Assembly (NCBI GenBank): GCA_947564265.1
Contig: CANOBK010000009.1
Location: 1-58,402 of the forward strand
Source: an uncultured Caryophanales bacterium
GTDB lineage: Bacteria; Bacillota_I; Bacilli_A; RF39; UBA660
DNA length: 58,402 bases
Direction of reading: 5' to 3'
Every line of letters starts with the position of its first letter. The first letter of the stretch is position 1. Under the pieces are notes generated by a model. It was not told the origin of the DNA. It saw only the letters and a list, made by a program, of their open reading frames with translations, and searched no databases. The position numbers were made by a program, and so were the translations under genes. Shown piece by piece: positions 7,770-16,466 of the stretch.

Positions 7770-8654
7770 TTATAATTTACGGGATTTTATTTCCCCTAGT
7801 AAAGACAATTGTTTAATTTTAATATTATGATTTTTTCCACTTCCTAATTCAATATCTGGTTTTACAGTTTTTCCATGGTAATCACTTCCACCACTGATTA
7901 ATAGGTTATATTTATTCGCTATTTCTAAATAGTACTCTCTTTCTTCCTTTGTATGAGTAGAGTGATAAACTTCGATTCCTCTTAATCCATAACTTATCAT
8001 CTCTTTTAGTAATGTTAGAAATTCTTTTTCGTCTAATTCTAAGGATTTAGGATGTGCTAAAACCGGGATACCACCACTATTAGAAATTAATTCTAAACAT
8101 TCCTGATAAGCTAATCCTTTCCCAGTTTGTCTAGTCTTATTATAAGCATCAATTAAGTATTTATCGAATGCCTCTTGAACTGTTGTAGCATGACCGTATT
8201 TAACACATAATTTGGCTAAATCTGGGCGTCCTAAATTATGATTGGCATTGACAAGATTTTTGATATCTTCATAGTGAAATATAATTCCATAATCTCTTTT
8301 AATTTGTTCCATGATAGATAAAACTGAATTGATACTATTATCTTTTAACTGATCCATTTTCTTATTTAGTGTTTCATTTGTTAAATCAATATCATAGCCA
8401 AGAATGTGCATTCTTCCTTTTGCTGCTTTTGCAGATAATTCAATCCCATTAATAATTTGAATTCCACTTTCTACAATGTAAGACTCATTCCTATCAACTT
8501 GTTGTATTCCTCTAATAGTATCATGATCTGTAATTGCGAGTGTGCCAATATTTTTATTAATTGCTAATCTAATTAACTCTTGTGGTGATAAATCTCCATC
8601 AGAATAATTTGTATGCGTATGTAAATCAATGAATCTTTCGTTTCTATCATCCAT
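7770..8654 (-). CDS. PHP-domain phosphoesterase (YciV/RNase AM-like)
   Basis: This 294-residue protein carries the full set of PHP metal ligands: DLHTHTNYSDG near the N-terminus, TDHDT, GIELSA, HILGYD, LAHP and a C-terminal SDYHG. Stand-alone PHP proteins of this length and order (YciV family) are 3',5'-nucleotide phosphatases or 5'-3' exoribonucleases with a trinuclear metal centre. It is the last gene of the coaE-coaD-MBL-PHP run and begins 1 bp after the preceding stop. A phosphoesterase role is well supported; the substrate is not determined. Confidence 0.82.
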   Translation of the reverse strand: MDDRNERFIDLHTHTNYSDGDLSPQELIRLAINKNIGTLAITDHDTIRGIQQVDRNESYIVESGIQIINGIELSAKAAKGRMHILGYDIDLTNETLNKKMDQLKDNSINSVLSIMEQIKRDYGIIFHYEDIKNLVNANHNLGRPDLAKLCVKYGHATTVQEAFDKYLIDAYNKTRQTGKGLAYQECLELISNSGGIPVLAHPKSLELDEKEFLTLLKEMISYGLRGIEVYHSTHTKEEREYYLEIANKYNLLISGGSDYHGKTVKPDIELGSGKNHNIKIKQLSLLGEIKSRKL

Positions 8655-8655
8655 A

Positions 8656-9420
8656 TTAAATTCCTCCTAATATAAGTTGTTTTCCTTCTTCAGCAACTTC
8701 TACATTTTGAAAATTTTGTTTTGCTTCTTCTAAATATAATTCTTTTTCTTCCTCAGGCCAAAAATGAGTTAATAACAGTCTTTCAGCACCTGCACTTTTT
8801 GCGAGTATTCCAGCATCATAGGCTCTCATGTGTGTCGTGCTTGAGGAATTGTGTCTTTTAAGGAAAGAACTCTCGCAAATAATCAAATTAGAATTTTTAC
8901 AAAACTCTACTAGTTGATTAAAATTCGTAGTACCAATATCAGATGTATAGACGATTTTAAACTCTTTATTTTGTAGCTTTACCATATAAGACTCAATTGT
9001 GTGTGAACCATTATCTTCAAAGCTGATTTCTAAATCATCTATATTAAGAGTTGTATTCTCATCAATATCAAAATAATTAGAATAACTTTCTTCGTTATAT
9101 ACAATTGCTTTTTTATTAAATTTAAAATCTTTTTTGGGTAAGAATATTTTGATTTTTTCATCTAACAGTCCTAAATTATGATAAACATAAGAAGCATATT
9201 GAACCACTCCAATATCTCCAAAATGATCTTTATGATAGTGAGTAATAATTACATGTAGATTCTTTAAATCATTTGGAAAACTTAAATGCCTTGTACTTCC
9301 ATTTCCACAATCAAGTAGGATTTTTTTATCATGATACTCAAGAAGAAAACCAGGACAGTTCTTATCTCCCTTTAAATAAGGGGATACTGTACCCAACGTT
9401 GTTATTTTTATTTTACTCAT
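8656..9420 (-). CDS. MBL-fold metallo-hydrolase (YhfI/RNase Z-like)
   Basis: The protein has 254 residues with the metallo-beta-lactamase motifs. HYHKDHFGD is the HxHxDH metal site, preceded by LLDCGNGST. The later ligands are YTSDIGTTN (Asp), ICESSF and LLTHFWPEE (His). TTHMRAYDAGILA resembles the helix before the last ligands in the RNase Z/YhfI branch. It starts exactly where coaD ends, so it is co-transcribed. A hydrolase of phosphodiester or cyclic nucleotide type is likely; it lacks the exosite expected for a true RNase Z. Confidence 0.82.
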   Translation of the reverse strand: MSKIKITTLGTVSPYLKGDKNCPGFLLEYHDKKILLDCGNGSTRHLSFPNDLKNLHVIITHYHKDHFGDIGVVQYASYVYHNLGLLDEKIKIFLPKKDFKFNKKAIVYNEESYSNYFDIDENTTLNIDDLEISFEDNGSHTIESYMVKLQNKEFKIVYTSDIGTTNFNQLVEFCKNSNLIICESSFLKRHNSSSTTHMRAYDAGILAKSAGAERLLLTHFWPEEEKELYLEEAKQNFQNVEVAEEGKQLILGGI

Positions 9421-9909
9421 TTAATAACCTCTTCTTTTTTGTAACATTTTTTCTTGTACGAAAGGGTCTACGTATCTATTGATATCTTTTTCTAGCCCAA
9501 AAACTTCTCTTACCATAGAGGAAGATACAAATTGATATTCTTTACTCGCAAATAAAAGAATTGTATTTACTTTTCCTTCTGATATATCTTGATTGGTCAT
9601 TGCTAATTGTACTTCGTGATCATAGTCACTAATTCCTCTAAGACCACGAATGATAGCTTTACATCCATGAAGCAATGCGAGGTCTACTGCCGCACCATTA
9701 CCAAGAACTACTTGTATATTTTGGTAATCTCTATATAATTCACGAATGATTTCAAGTCTTTCTTCTAGAGTAAAGAAACCCAAGCCCTTGCTTTGATTTT
9801 GCAAAACAGCTACTACGACTTCATCGAATAAATCACTCGCTTGTTCAATCACATTCATATGTCCTTTTGTGATAGGGTCAAAACTCCCTGGATATAATAC
9901 TTTTGTCAT
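9421..9909 (-). CDS. coaD: Phosphopantetheine adenylyltransferase
   Basis: CoaD adenylates 4'-phosphopantetheine to dephospho-CoA, the penultimate step of CoA synthesis. The 162-residue length is typical. Diagnostic motifs are YPGSFDPITKGHMNVI (nucleotidyltransferase T/HxGH site), RGLRGISDYDHE and SSSMVREVF (the ISSTxVR-like phosphate-binding motif). Its ATG overlaps the coaE stop as ATGA, so the last two CoA enzymes are translationally coupled; in many genomes these two genes are unlinked. Confidence 0.95.
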   Translation of the reverse strand: MTKVLYPGSFDPITKGHMNVIEQASDLFDEVVVAVLQNQSKGLGFFTLEERLEIIRELYRDYQNIQVVLGNGAAVDLALLHGCKAIIRGLRGISDYDHEVQLAMTNQDISEGKVNTILLFASKEYQFVSSSMVREVFGLEKDINRYVDPFVQEKMLQKRRGY

Positions 9910-10460
9910 ATTTTCTTCACCATTTCCTTTAATTTTTCATAATTAATTTCCTTTAGTACAACATCAAAACTTGTTTTATCGTACTGAATGCTTGCTTGTT
10001 CTCTTAAATCAAACATTTCTTCTGTAATATGATCTCTTTCTATCGCTCTTTTTTTTCTTGTTTCGTAGTCAACATCTAATAAAATCGTAATATCAGACCC
10101 TTTGAAAAATTTCGTTTTCGGTAACAATTGCCAATCAAGGATGATTATTTTATCTTTGTTTTCTTCTAGTATTTTCTCAATTTCTTGTTCCATATATCCC
10201 CAAGTAATTGTAGTTAATTTCTCCATTTCTTCTGTAGAAGCGAAGACAATCTTACCTAACTTTTTTCTATCAATTTTTCCTTCTGTTGTAATATCTCCAA
10301 ATGTCTTTACTAGTCTTTCTTTAATTTCCGGAACCTCTAAAGCTTGATGTCCGATTTTATCGATATTTAGATGAATTCCATTTCCATCATAGATATGAAT
10401 CAAATCATTTGCTAATGTAGTTTTTCCAGAACATGATTTTCCACATAATCCAATAATCAT
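9906..10460 (-). CDS. coaE: Dephospho-CoA kinase
   Basis: CoaE phosphorylates the 3'-OH of dephospho-CoA to finish CoA. I take ATG 10460 as the start (MIIGLCGKSCSGKTTLAN), giving 184 residues, because GGAGGG lies just upstream; the longer ORF from 10517 has no such site. Visible are the P-loop GKSCSGKT, the NIDKIGHQAL substrate region, RKKLGKIVF and the LID-like RAIERD. The gene ends in TGA overlapping the coaD start and is divergent from the LysR gene. The family is P-loop kinases; sequence and coaD linkage make CoaE the best fit. Confidence 0.88.
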   Translation of the reverse strand: MIIGLCGKSCSGKTTLANDLIHIYDGNGIHLNIDKIGHQALEVPEIKERLVKTFGDITTEGKIDRKKLGKIVFASTEEMEKLTTITWGYMEQEIEKILEENKDKIIILDWQLLPKTKFFKGSDITILLDVDYETRKKRAIERDHITEEMFDLREQASIQYDKTSFDVVLKEINYEKLKEMVKKI

Positions 10461-10549
10461 AATTTTCCCTCCTGTTACTTGTATTATATTTTCTTTATTG
10501 ATATAATTAAAATACATATTTTTTATCTTTATTATAACTGGAGGTTATT

Positions 10550-11443
10550 ATGAATATAGATTTTGAATTATATAGGGTTTTCTATACTGTTGCGAATCAT
10601 GGAAATATTACGAAAGCGAGTGAAGAGTTAAATATCTCTCAGCCTGCGATTAGTAAATCCATTAAAAATTTAGAGGATCAATTAGGTGGACAGTTATTTG
10701 TGAGAACAAAAAGAGGTGTCATTCTTACTGAGGAAGGGAAAGAATTTTATAATTATATTAAACAAGCGATTGAGTATATTACAAGTGCAGAAAATAAATT
10801 TACGGATTTGATTAATCTTGAGACCGGTTGTATAAAAATTGGAATTGGAGTAACCCTGACAAAAGAGTTTTTGCTTCCTTACTTAGAGACTTTTCATGAA
10901 CTATATCCTAAAATAGATATCCAAATTATGACGAATATGACATCTGATTTATTACCAAAATTAAGAAATGGATTAATTGATTTGATTATATTGAATCTAA
11001 ATGACAGAAGTTATGGAAATGATATTGATGTTATAAAATGCAAAAAAATACATGATTGTTTTGTAGTAAATAATAGTTATAAAGATTTACTGAATCAAGA
11101 ATTATCAATGAAAGACTTAGACAATTATCCTTTAATATTACAAGCAAAAGGATCGAATACGAGAGAATTTCTGGATAATGTTGCGAGAGAAAATCACATT
11201 GTTCTTAAACCAAATATTGAATTAGCGAGCTATTCACTAGTAGTTTCTTTTGCGAAAATAGGATTGGGTATTGGATATGCAACAAAAGAATATATTAAGG
11301 ATGAAATCAAAAATAAAGAATTATATGAATTAAAAATGAAAGAAAAAATACCAGAACGGTATGTAGGAATTGCCTTATCAAAAAATCATTTACCTAACTT
11401 TAGTACAAGAAAATTAATAGAAATTATTACAAAACAAAAATAG
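10550..11443 (+). CDS. LysR family transcriptional regulator
   Basis: This 297-residue protein has an N-terminal winged HTH (about 1-60) with NITKASEELNISQPAISKSI and LFVRTKRGVILTEEGK, the canonical LysR recognition helix and wing. A periplasmic-binding-like effector domain (about 90-290) follows. RBS CTGGAGGT precedes the ATG. It is transcribed divergently from coaE across an 89-bp gap, so the CoA operon or its own gene is a candidate target, but LysR effectors cannot be deduced here. A strong terminator follows. Confidence 0.9.
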   Translation: MNIDFELYRVFYTVANHGNITKASEELNISQPAISKSIKNLEDQLGGQLFVRTKRGVILTEEGKEFYNYIKQAIEYITSAENKFTDLINLETGCIKIGIGVTLTKEFLLPYLETFHELYPKIDIQIMTNMTSDLLPKLRNGLIDLIILNLNDRSYGNDIDVIKCKKIHDCFVVNNSYKDLLNQELSMKDLDNYPLILQAKGSNTREFLDNVARENHIVLKPNIELASYSLVVSFAKIGLGIGYATKEYIKDEIKNKELYELKMKEKIPERYVGIALSKNHLPNFSTRKLIEIITKQK

Positions 11444-11477
11444 CTCAAAAGATTAGTTAGGAATTTTTTTAGACAAT

Positions 11478-11518
11478 AAAAAAGTTCATAATATCAAATA
11501 TACTATGAACTTTTTTCC
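11478..11518 (+). terminator. Bidirectional Rho-independent terminator
   Basis: A perfect 13-bp stem (11478-11490 with 11504-11516; AAAAAAGTTCATA/TATGAACTTTTTT) with a 13-nt loop. It ends the LysR gene on the plus strand and, in reverse, tRNA-Leu on the minus strand. Confidence 0.9.
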
Positions 11519-11550
11519 TTTAAAATCGCAAAGGCACGATTATATCATTT

Positions 11551-11636
11551 TGGTGTGAGAAAGGAGACTTGAACTCCCACAGTCATATGACCACTACCCC
11601 CTCAAAGTAGCGCGTCTACCATTCCGCCATTCTCAC
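11551..11636 (-). tRNA. tRNA-Leu (anticodon GAG)
   Basis: The 86-nt class II tRNA reads from 11636 leftward. Acceptor stem GTGAGAA pairs with TTCTCAC, followed by discriminator A and an encoded CCA (11551-11553). The anticodon stem CTACT/GGTAG encloses the loop TTGAGGG, giving anticodon GAG (Leu, CUY codons). A long variable arm and a T-arm with GTTCAAG are present, as expected for tRNA-Leu. Confidence 0.93.
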
Positions 11637-11745
11637 ATATAGAATTTTTCTTTATACGATTTCTAGTATATCACAGAATGGAAAAGATAGGTAGATTAAA
11701 TAAAAGAAAAAGGACTTTATTTAAGTTTTTTTTCTATTTCATATT

Positions 11746-12090
11746 TTAATCCTTGATATAGGTACCTACTGATCCATAACCTACAAGATATCCAATCCTA
11801 ATTGTATCTGATTTTGCACCATTATTAACTGGAACTCCAATAGGATATATGTAGAAACCTATATAATCTGCCTCTGAAAGAGTTCCTTTAATAGTACATA
11901 GATATCTACTACTTTCTTTTTTTGTAACAGAAACCGTTTTTCCTTTGGAAGTTGTATTGACTATGAAAGAATCATCTTTTTTTAAAGTTAACGTATTAAC
12001 AGTAGTACCTCTTTTAACATCTTCTTCACTAGTATAAGTGCCAGCATAACAGGAAAAATCACCATCTAATAATTTTAATTCACAACTATC
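11746..12090 (-). pseudogene. In-frame continuation of the exported protein beyond a TGA: duplicated C-terminal domain
   Basis: Directly after the TGA that ends the exported-protein gene (12091-12093) the same frame stays open for 114 codons to TAA at 11746-11748. The translation DSCELKLLDGDFSCYAGTYT is a near copy of residues about 556-573 of the upstream protein (DCEEKLLNGDFSCYAGTYT). Similarity continues to a shared SxTIRI motif near both ends. This is a second copy of the same C-terminal domain, cut off by one stop codon. It has no start codon with an RBS of its own. It is a nonsense mutation, a sequencing error, or a readthrough extension. Confidence 0.72.
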
Positions 12091-14151
12091 TCATTCATCC
12101 TTTTGATAAACTACATTCGCATCAGCCGCTATAAAACCCTCTTTCTTAATTCGAATGGTAGAAGAATCTGTTTCTTCATTTGTTCCTTGAGTACTATAAT
12201 ATTTAAGAGATACGTCGATAGGGGCTAAATAGAAATATTGAGAAGTTAATTGATTTTCTCCAGAAGGTGTTTCAAAATAAAACTGATGCTCTATTCGATA
12301 TGTTCCGTCCTCTTCCTTTTGAATAGAAACTGGTTTATTATTATATGTTTCGCTGAATCCATCACCAGTAATTTTTCCTTCTTTATCAAGAGTGAATTTG
12401 GATGTTTGACTTCCTTTGTACCCTAAAACATAAGTATAAGTACCAGCATAACAAGAGAAATCGCCATTTAATAATTTTTCTTCACAATCTCCTTGTTCGG
12501 TTTCTTCACCACCTAGAGTTCTTTCCCATTTAAGAATTGGAAATTTCTTTTCGTAATTAGCTTCTACCTTTGCGAGATCAAGTTTTAGGAATTTAATTTT
12601 TGCATATACTCCTGCACTTACAAACGCACCTAATTCAAAATTACCATCTAACTCATTTTTGTCTTTTGAATTCATGTAGTTAATTTGACCCTCTCCATAC
12701 ATTCCAACAGGTGATTCAATTCCCGCTTCCATGATACCAACGAAACTGATACTTGCTTTTGGTTCTAGACCGAGTTTATATTCACCTTTTCCAAGAATAG
12801 AAAAATCACTTTCCTTGGTTTCAAAATCAAAATTTTTATAAAATCCCTTTTTATTATTATAACCAAAATTAATATCGATGTTTTCTTTCATACTTAAAGA
12901 ACTTTCTAGCGCAATTTCTAATTCATTTAGAATACTTGCTTGAAAACGGATTGCAAGTCCAATATTAGGTGCATAGATTGTTGTTTTTGCGAATGGTTTT
13001 TTAATTTTGGTAGTATCTTTTTTTAATTCCTTAATTTTTTCTCTAGATACAGCAATATCGATTTCTTGATTATCTTTCATTTCATGTTTTAATGCTAGAA
13101 AATCTTCGCTAGTTGGTTCAATATTAAAGTCAGTTCCAAGTTCCATTTCAATCTTTAAACCAATATCTTGTTTAAATAAAGTAATATCACTGTGCGCTGT
13201 TAATTTTACGAGGAATTCAATATCAAGTTTCATGTCATGTTCTTCTAACCAATTATCAAAAACAGATTTTTCCCCACCACTTAATCTTAAGCTTACTTTT
13301 ACTTTTGCACTTCCATCATTTTGAGTTTTTACTTCAATATTAAAAATACTAGCTGCTTGTACGTTTGGAACAATTTTATCTAAGATTCCCTCTTCTTCAA
13401 TCGCAATTTTAATATAATCTTTTAATTCTTCTTCTGAAATAAAATCTTCTAGCTTTAAATGGAACTCTCCATAGACATCTAATTCCTTAAATATTTCTTC
13501 TGGTGTTGGAGCACTCGTTTTGATAACATAGTTGTTATTTTCTTTTGTGAAACCATCTACCTTAAAGGCCAGTCTTTCTTCACCACTTTGATAATATAGA
13601 ATATCATTTTCTTGAAATTCTTTGTTTGAGGTAATGGTATAGTGAGTTTCGTCTTCTTCCATATTCGTAATGGTGTCTTTATTCACCTTGATGACATCAT
13701 CATTTAATATCTGTGTGTTTGCATTGGGACGTACAATCGTAAAGTATAATGTCTTAATATCTTTTAATTTTTCTTCAGTAAAGGAAGCATTTTCTAATGT
13801 TAGTTTATAGGTTTTTCCTGCTTCATAATTTTTATCTGCGACAATTTCAAAGTTTTTCTTTTTCTCTCTTACTTTTGTACTGATTTCTTTATCATCTTCA
13901 TCAACGATTGTATATTTGATTTCTTTTTCTTCGCTTTCTACACTAAACTTAATATCTGCATTTGCTTTCATTAAGTAGTAATCTCCGTCATCATACTGTA
14001 CTAGATAATCAGTATAATTTTTAATATTTAGCGTTTTCCCAACGATAAAATCATCATTTTTCTTTATAGAATTATGAATGAATATACCTGTGATGAGTAA
14101 GACTATGATAATCATAGAAGTCACAATTTTTTTGTTTTTAAAAGTTTTCAT
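12091..14151 (-). CDS. Large membrane-anchored exported protein of unknown function, interrupted by an in-frame TGA
   Basis: The protein is 686 residues from ATG 14151. An N-terminal hydrophobic segment (about 10-26) preceded by Lys suggests a signal anchor. The rest is a large, charged, beta-rich extracellular region. Residues about 554-686 form a Cys-containing domain beginning GDCEEKLLNGDFSC. The gene ends at TGA 12091-12093, but the frame continues with a second copy of this domain to 11746, so the ancestral protein was probably about 801 residues. I do not recognise the main body. No partner genes adjoin it; about 280 bp upstream to 14433 contain no other gene. Confidence 0.72.
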   Translation of the reverse strand: MKTFKNKKIVTSMIIIVLLITGIFIHNSIKKNDDFIVGKTLNIKNYTDYLVQYDDGDYYLMKANADIKFSVESEEKEIKYTIVDEDDKEISTKVREKKKNFEIVADKNYEAGKTYKLTLENASFTEEKLKDIKTLYFTIVRPNANTQILNDDVIKVNKDTITNMEEDETHYTITSNKEFQENDILYYQSGEERLAFKVDGFTKENNNYVIKTSAPTPEEIFKELDVYGEFHLKLEDFISEEELKDYIKIAIEEEGILDKIVPNVQAASIFNIEVKTQNDGSAKVKVSLRLSGGEKSVFDNWLEEHDMKLDIEFLVKLTAHSDITLFKQDIGLKIEMELGTDFNIEPTSEDFLALKHEMKDNQEIDIAVSREKIKELKKDTTKIKKPFAKTTIYAPNIGLAIRFQASILNELEIALESSLSMKENIDINFGYNNKKGFYKNFDFETKESDFSILGKGEYKLGLEPKASISFVGIMEAGIESPVGMYGEGQINYMNSKDKNELDGNFELGAFVSAGVYAKIKFLKLDLAKVEANYEKKFPILKWERTLGGEETEQGDCEEKLLNGDFSCYAGTYTYVLGYKGSQTSKFTLDKEGKITGDGFSETYNNKPVSIQKEEDGTYRIEHQFYFETPSGENQLTSQYFYLAPIDVSLKYYSTQGTNEETDSSTIRIKKEGFIAADANVVYQKDE

Positions 14152-14433
14152 TAATAATACCTCTACACTTTCTTTGCATTTTACAACTATTTTATGCTAT
14201 TTTCTTTTTGCCAATTTCAACATTTCTTTAATAGGAAATAATTTTATCTAAGTATAACATGTTTTTGATAATAAAAGGGAAATTTTATTCATTTTTAATT
14301 TGTAATTGCTTTGATATTTTATCTGTATGTTTATCAAAAGAAAGCTGTTTTTCCTTTTCTGAAATAATTTAAAGTTATGTTAAAAAGAATTAAAATATGA
14401 TATAGTAGTAGAAATAAAGGATGTGAATTAGAT

Positions 14434-14688
14434 ATGAAATTAGAAGAAAGAATTGAAAATATTGAAAAGAGAAATGAAAGGGTAGAGGAGGATAAAGCTT
14501 GGGAAACCAGTTTTACTAGGAGAGTTTGTATTGCGATATTAACGTATTTTGTTGTGGTACTATATTCTTTTTCAATTTCTAAAATTGACAATATCTTTTT
14601 AAGTTCTCTAGTTCCTGTATTTGGATTTACTTTATCAACACTTTCTTTGGATGGAATTAGAAAAATTTGGAAAAATAAAAGGAACTAA
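14434..14688 (+). CDS. Small two-helix membrane protein with an N-terminal coiled coil
   Basis: The 84-residue protein begins with a charged heptad-like region (EERIENIEKRNERVEEDKAW, 4-23) and then TSFTRRVC. Two hydrophobic helices (about 33-50 and 53-70) and a basic tail follow. RBS AAGGATGTGA precedes the ATG and an extended -10-like TATAGT lies upstream. Proteins of this layout are common and uncharacterised in bacteria. It lies 5 bp upstream of the cupin gene, so the two are co-transcribed. The 282-bp gap before it (14152-14433) shows nothing beyond the promoter region. Confidence 0.7.
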   Translation: MKLEERIENIEKRNERVEEDKAWETSFTRRVCIAILTYFVVVLYSFSISKIDNIFLSSLVPVFGFTLSTLSLDGIRKIWKNKRN

Positions 14689-14693
14689 TTTTT

Positions 14694-15167
14694 ATGAATG
14701 AAAAAATTGTAAATACAAATATTGAAACGATTTCTCCAAAGTATAAAAATGAACATGAGGGATATGAATATAAAAAATATGAGGTAACGAAACGTAGTGA
14801 GTTTAATCAAGCTTATATTTGTTTTTATGAAATTATGCCAGGAAAGGCAGCTTTTCCCAAGCATTACCATTCCTATAATACGGAGTGCTTCTATATTATA
14901 GAAGGGGAAGGAAAAATTGAAACAGAGGGAGAAGAATTTTCTATAAAAAAAGGAGATATTATTGTATTTCCTTGTGGTAAAGCAGGCACTCATAAAATTA
15001 TTAATACTTCCTCTAATCAAAATTTACTTTATATTGATTTTGATACAACCAATTCTCCTGATATTATTCATTACGTAGATTCTAATAAAATTGGTGTCAT
15101 TCAACATGGGATTTCTAGTGAATTTTATAGAGAAGGGGATCAAGTTGACTATTATGAAGGAGAATAG
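14694..15167 (+). CDS. Cupin-domain protein
   Basis: The protein has 157 residues and a central cupin barrel. Motif 1 is PKHYHSYNTECFYIIEGEG (metal-ligand His/His and Glu) and motif 2 is GDIIVFPCGKAGTHKI (final His), about residues 55-105. Cupins of this class bind a divalent metal and often a sugar or small acid. No enzymatic role can be assigned. It follows the small membrane protein by 5 bp and ends at a terminator shared with a convergent hydrolase. Confidence 0.82.
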   Translation: MNEKIVNTNIETISPKYKNEHEGYEYKKYEVTKRSEFNQAYICFYEIMPGKAAFPKHYHSYNTECFYIIEGEGKIETEGEEFSIKKGDIIVFPCGKAGTHKIINTSSNQNLLYIDFDTTNSPDIIHYVDSNKIGVIQHGISSEFYREGDQVDYYEGE

Positions 15168-15177
15168 CTTTTAGAAT

Positions 15178-15203
15178 AAGAGAACACAAGATGTTCTTTT
15201 TCT
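15178..15203 (+). terminator. Bidirectional terminator
   Basis: Stem AAGAGAACA (15178-15186)/TGTTCTTTT (15192-15200) with a 5-nt loop and T-rich flank, between convergent genes. The right arm abuts the stop codon of the minus-strand hydrolase. Confidence 0.8.
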
Positions 15204-15963
15204 ATTGTTTTATAAATTCTACCGTATTGTTGATTGCTTTTTCTAAACCTTCTTTTGATTTGCGAAATGCGTGAGATTCATGATCAATTAATACTAATTT
15301 TGCATTTTTACATTTTTCTGCTACTTCTTTTGAGGATTGGTAGGGAATGATAGAGTCAATCGTTCCATGAACAAATAGGATTGGCATTTCTAAATTCAAG
15401 AGTTTTTTGTATGGAGTTTTCTCCTTGATATCCTTATATAGATTTTTTCCTAATTTGAAAGTAATACCCAATCGATGACTTTCAATGAGTTTGAATCCGT
15501 TTTTGTTTGCTTCTTTTTCACTTTCCCTTATAAAAAAATCAGTATTCGTTTTTGAAAAGTCTAATAGTCCATACCAAATAATTAATTTTTTTATACAAGG
15601 ATATTTTGAAAAATCGAGGCTAGATACAACACTTCCAGCAAAGCTTGCTCCAAGTAGATAAATTGAATTGAATCCTTTATTTAACAGTAAGTCGATAGTT
15701 GTTTCTAAATCGATTAATTCTTTTAAATGGGTCATTTCGTAGTCGTTTCCTTCACTTTCTCCATGCGCTCTAAAGTCAAAACGGAAAGTATTTACATTAT
15801 TTTTATTTAAAGAGGCAGATAACCCCTTAAAGTGATCCGAGTCGTTTTTATCTCCCATTAATCCATGACATAGTATTGCAATTTCTTTGTTTTCATTTAC
15901 TACGGATAAAATTCCGCATAATTTTATATTATCTTTCGTTTGATAGAAAATCTTTTCTCCCAC
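15202..15963 (-). CDS. Alpha/beta hydrolase
   Basis: The protein has 253 residues. Visible motifs are the oxyanion region CHGLMGDKNDS, FDFRAHGES, the nucleophile elbow GASFAGS (serine hydrolase GxSxxG), the acid segment HGTIDSIIP and the catalytic His in DHESHAF. It resembles the BAAT/esterase branch of small cytosolic serine hydrolases. It is monocistronic on the minus strand. The substrate is not predictable. Confidence 0.85.
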   Translation of the reverse strand: MGEKIFYQTKDNIKLCGILSVVNENKEIAILCHGLMGDKNDSDHFKGLSASLNKNNVNTFRFDFRAHGESEGNDYEMTHLKELIDLETTIDLLLNKGFNSIYLLGASFAGSVVSSLDFSKYPCIKKLIIWYGLLDFSKTNTDFFIRESEKEANKNGFKLIESHRLGITFKLGKNLYKDIKEKTPYKKLLNLEMPILFVHGTIDSIIPYQSSKEVAEKCKNAKLVLIDHESHAFRKSKEGLEKAINNTVEFIKQ

Positions 15964-16057
15964 AATATCACCTATCGTTTATTATACTATGAATTCTTTT
16001 TAAAAAATTAACTTTTTTGAAGTAAGTTGTGTTAAAATAGTGGTAATGTTATTTTTT

Positions 16058-16132
16058 GCTTGTATAGTTTAATGGATAAAACGGTCGCCTCCGGAGTGAC
16101 TGATGCAGGTTCGATTCCTGCTACGAGCACCA
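16058..16132 (+). tRNA. tRNA-Arg (anticodon CCG)
   Basis: The 75-nt tRNA has acceptor stem GCTTGTA/TACGAGC, discriminator A and an encoded CCA (16130-16132). The anticodon stem GTCGC/GTGAC encloses loop CTCCGGA, giving anticodon CCG (Arg, CGG codon). The T-arm contains GGTTCGATTCC. The 3' end lies within the left direct repeat of the downstream islet. Confidence 0.93.
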
Positions 16133-16186
16133 GATTGATAGGAAACTCGAACTTTTCGAGTAGTAATAGAAAACGGCTTGTCAAAA
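16121..16186 (+). repeat. Left imperfect direct repeat at the tRNA-Arg 3' end (attL-like)
   Basis: The sequence runs from the last bases of tRNA-Arg through a conserved ATTGATAGGAAACT and on to CTTGTCA. The right copy is at 17691-17756. The two copies share most bases over about 60 nt and bound the islet. Confidence 0.6.
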
Positions 16187-16197
16187 AGCCGTTTTTA
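16170..16197 (+). terminator. Terminator of tRNA-Arg
   Basis: Stem AAAACGGCTT (16170-16179)/AAGCCGTTTT (16186-16195) followed by T residues, 38 bp after the tRNA end. Confidence 0.85.
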
Positions 16198-16286
16198 TGT
16201 TATTATGTATATGTCAAGGAAACTTGCATAAAATAAAAAAGAAACATTCAATATTGCAGTGTTGAGTGTTGCCAGTATATTTGGTT

Positions 16287-16322
16287 TCACCTAATTCAAG
16301 ACTGAGTTAGGTGATTTTCTTT
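16287..16322 (+). terminator. Plus-strand hairpin terminator abutting the toxin-like ORF
   Basis: Stem TCACCTAA (16287-16294)/TTAGGTGA (16307-16314) followed by TTTTCTTTT on the plus strand. It would end a short plus-strand RNA converging on the minus-strand peptide gene, which stops at 16322; the 3' ends of the two transcripts would overlap. Confidence 0.6.
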
Positions 16323-16405
16323 TATATTAATACTATAAATAGTAAAAATACTAATAGGAAGATAAGAATTACTAGAGAGAAGATTAAAAAATCTTTCTTG
16401 TTCAT
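16322..16405 (-). CDS. 27-residue hydrophobic peptide, candidate type I toxin
   Basis: The ORF reads MNKKDFLIFSLVILIFLLVF and ends LLFIVLI: a short Lys/Asp head and one uninterrupted membrane helix. A very strong RBS (GGGAGGCG) lies 6-7 bases before the ATG. A near-consensus promoter lies about 60 bp further upstream on the same strand (-35 TTGTAT, 17-bp spacer, TGC-TATAAT). Size, topology, strong expression signals and a structured 3' end with an opposing terminator match the TxpA/BsrG/Fst style of membrane toxins controlled by an antisense RNA. I cannot assign it to a named family by sequence, and a small regulatory membrane peptide is the alternative. Confidence 0.6.
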   Translation of the reverse strand: MNKKDFLIFSLVILIFLLVFLLFIVLI

Positions 16406-16466
16406 TATATCGCCTCCCTTCTTTAGAAGTTTGGCAACCACCCAACTATTAAATGTTCCTAAATGA

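Noticed and set aside
12091-12093. TGA read as tryptophan (alternative genetic code)
   Set aside because: TGG encodes Trp throughout, coaE ends with TGA overlapping the coaD start, and the hydrolase at 21840-22709 ends in TGA. The TGA in the exported protein is therefore a stop, not a recoded codon.
14334-14591. Minus-strand ORF opposite the small coiled-coil membrane protein
   Set aside because: The plus-strand gene has an RBS, a promoter and a plausible protein; the opposite frame is T/F/L-rich with no start signal.
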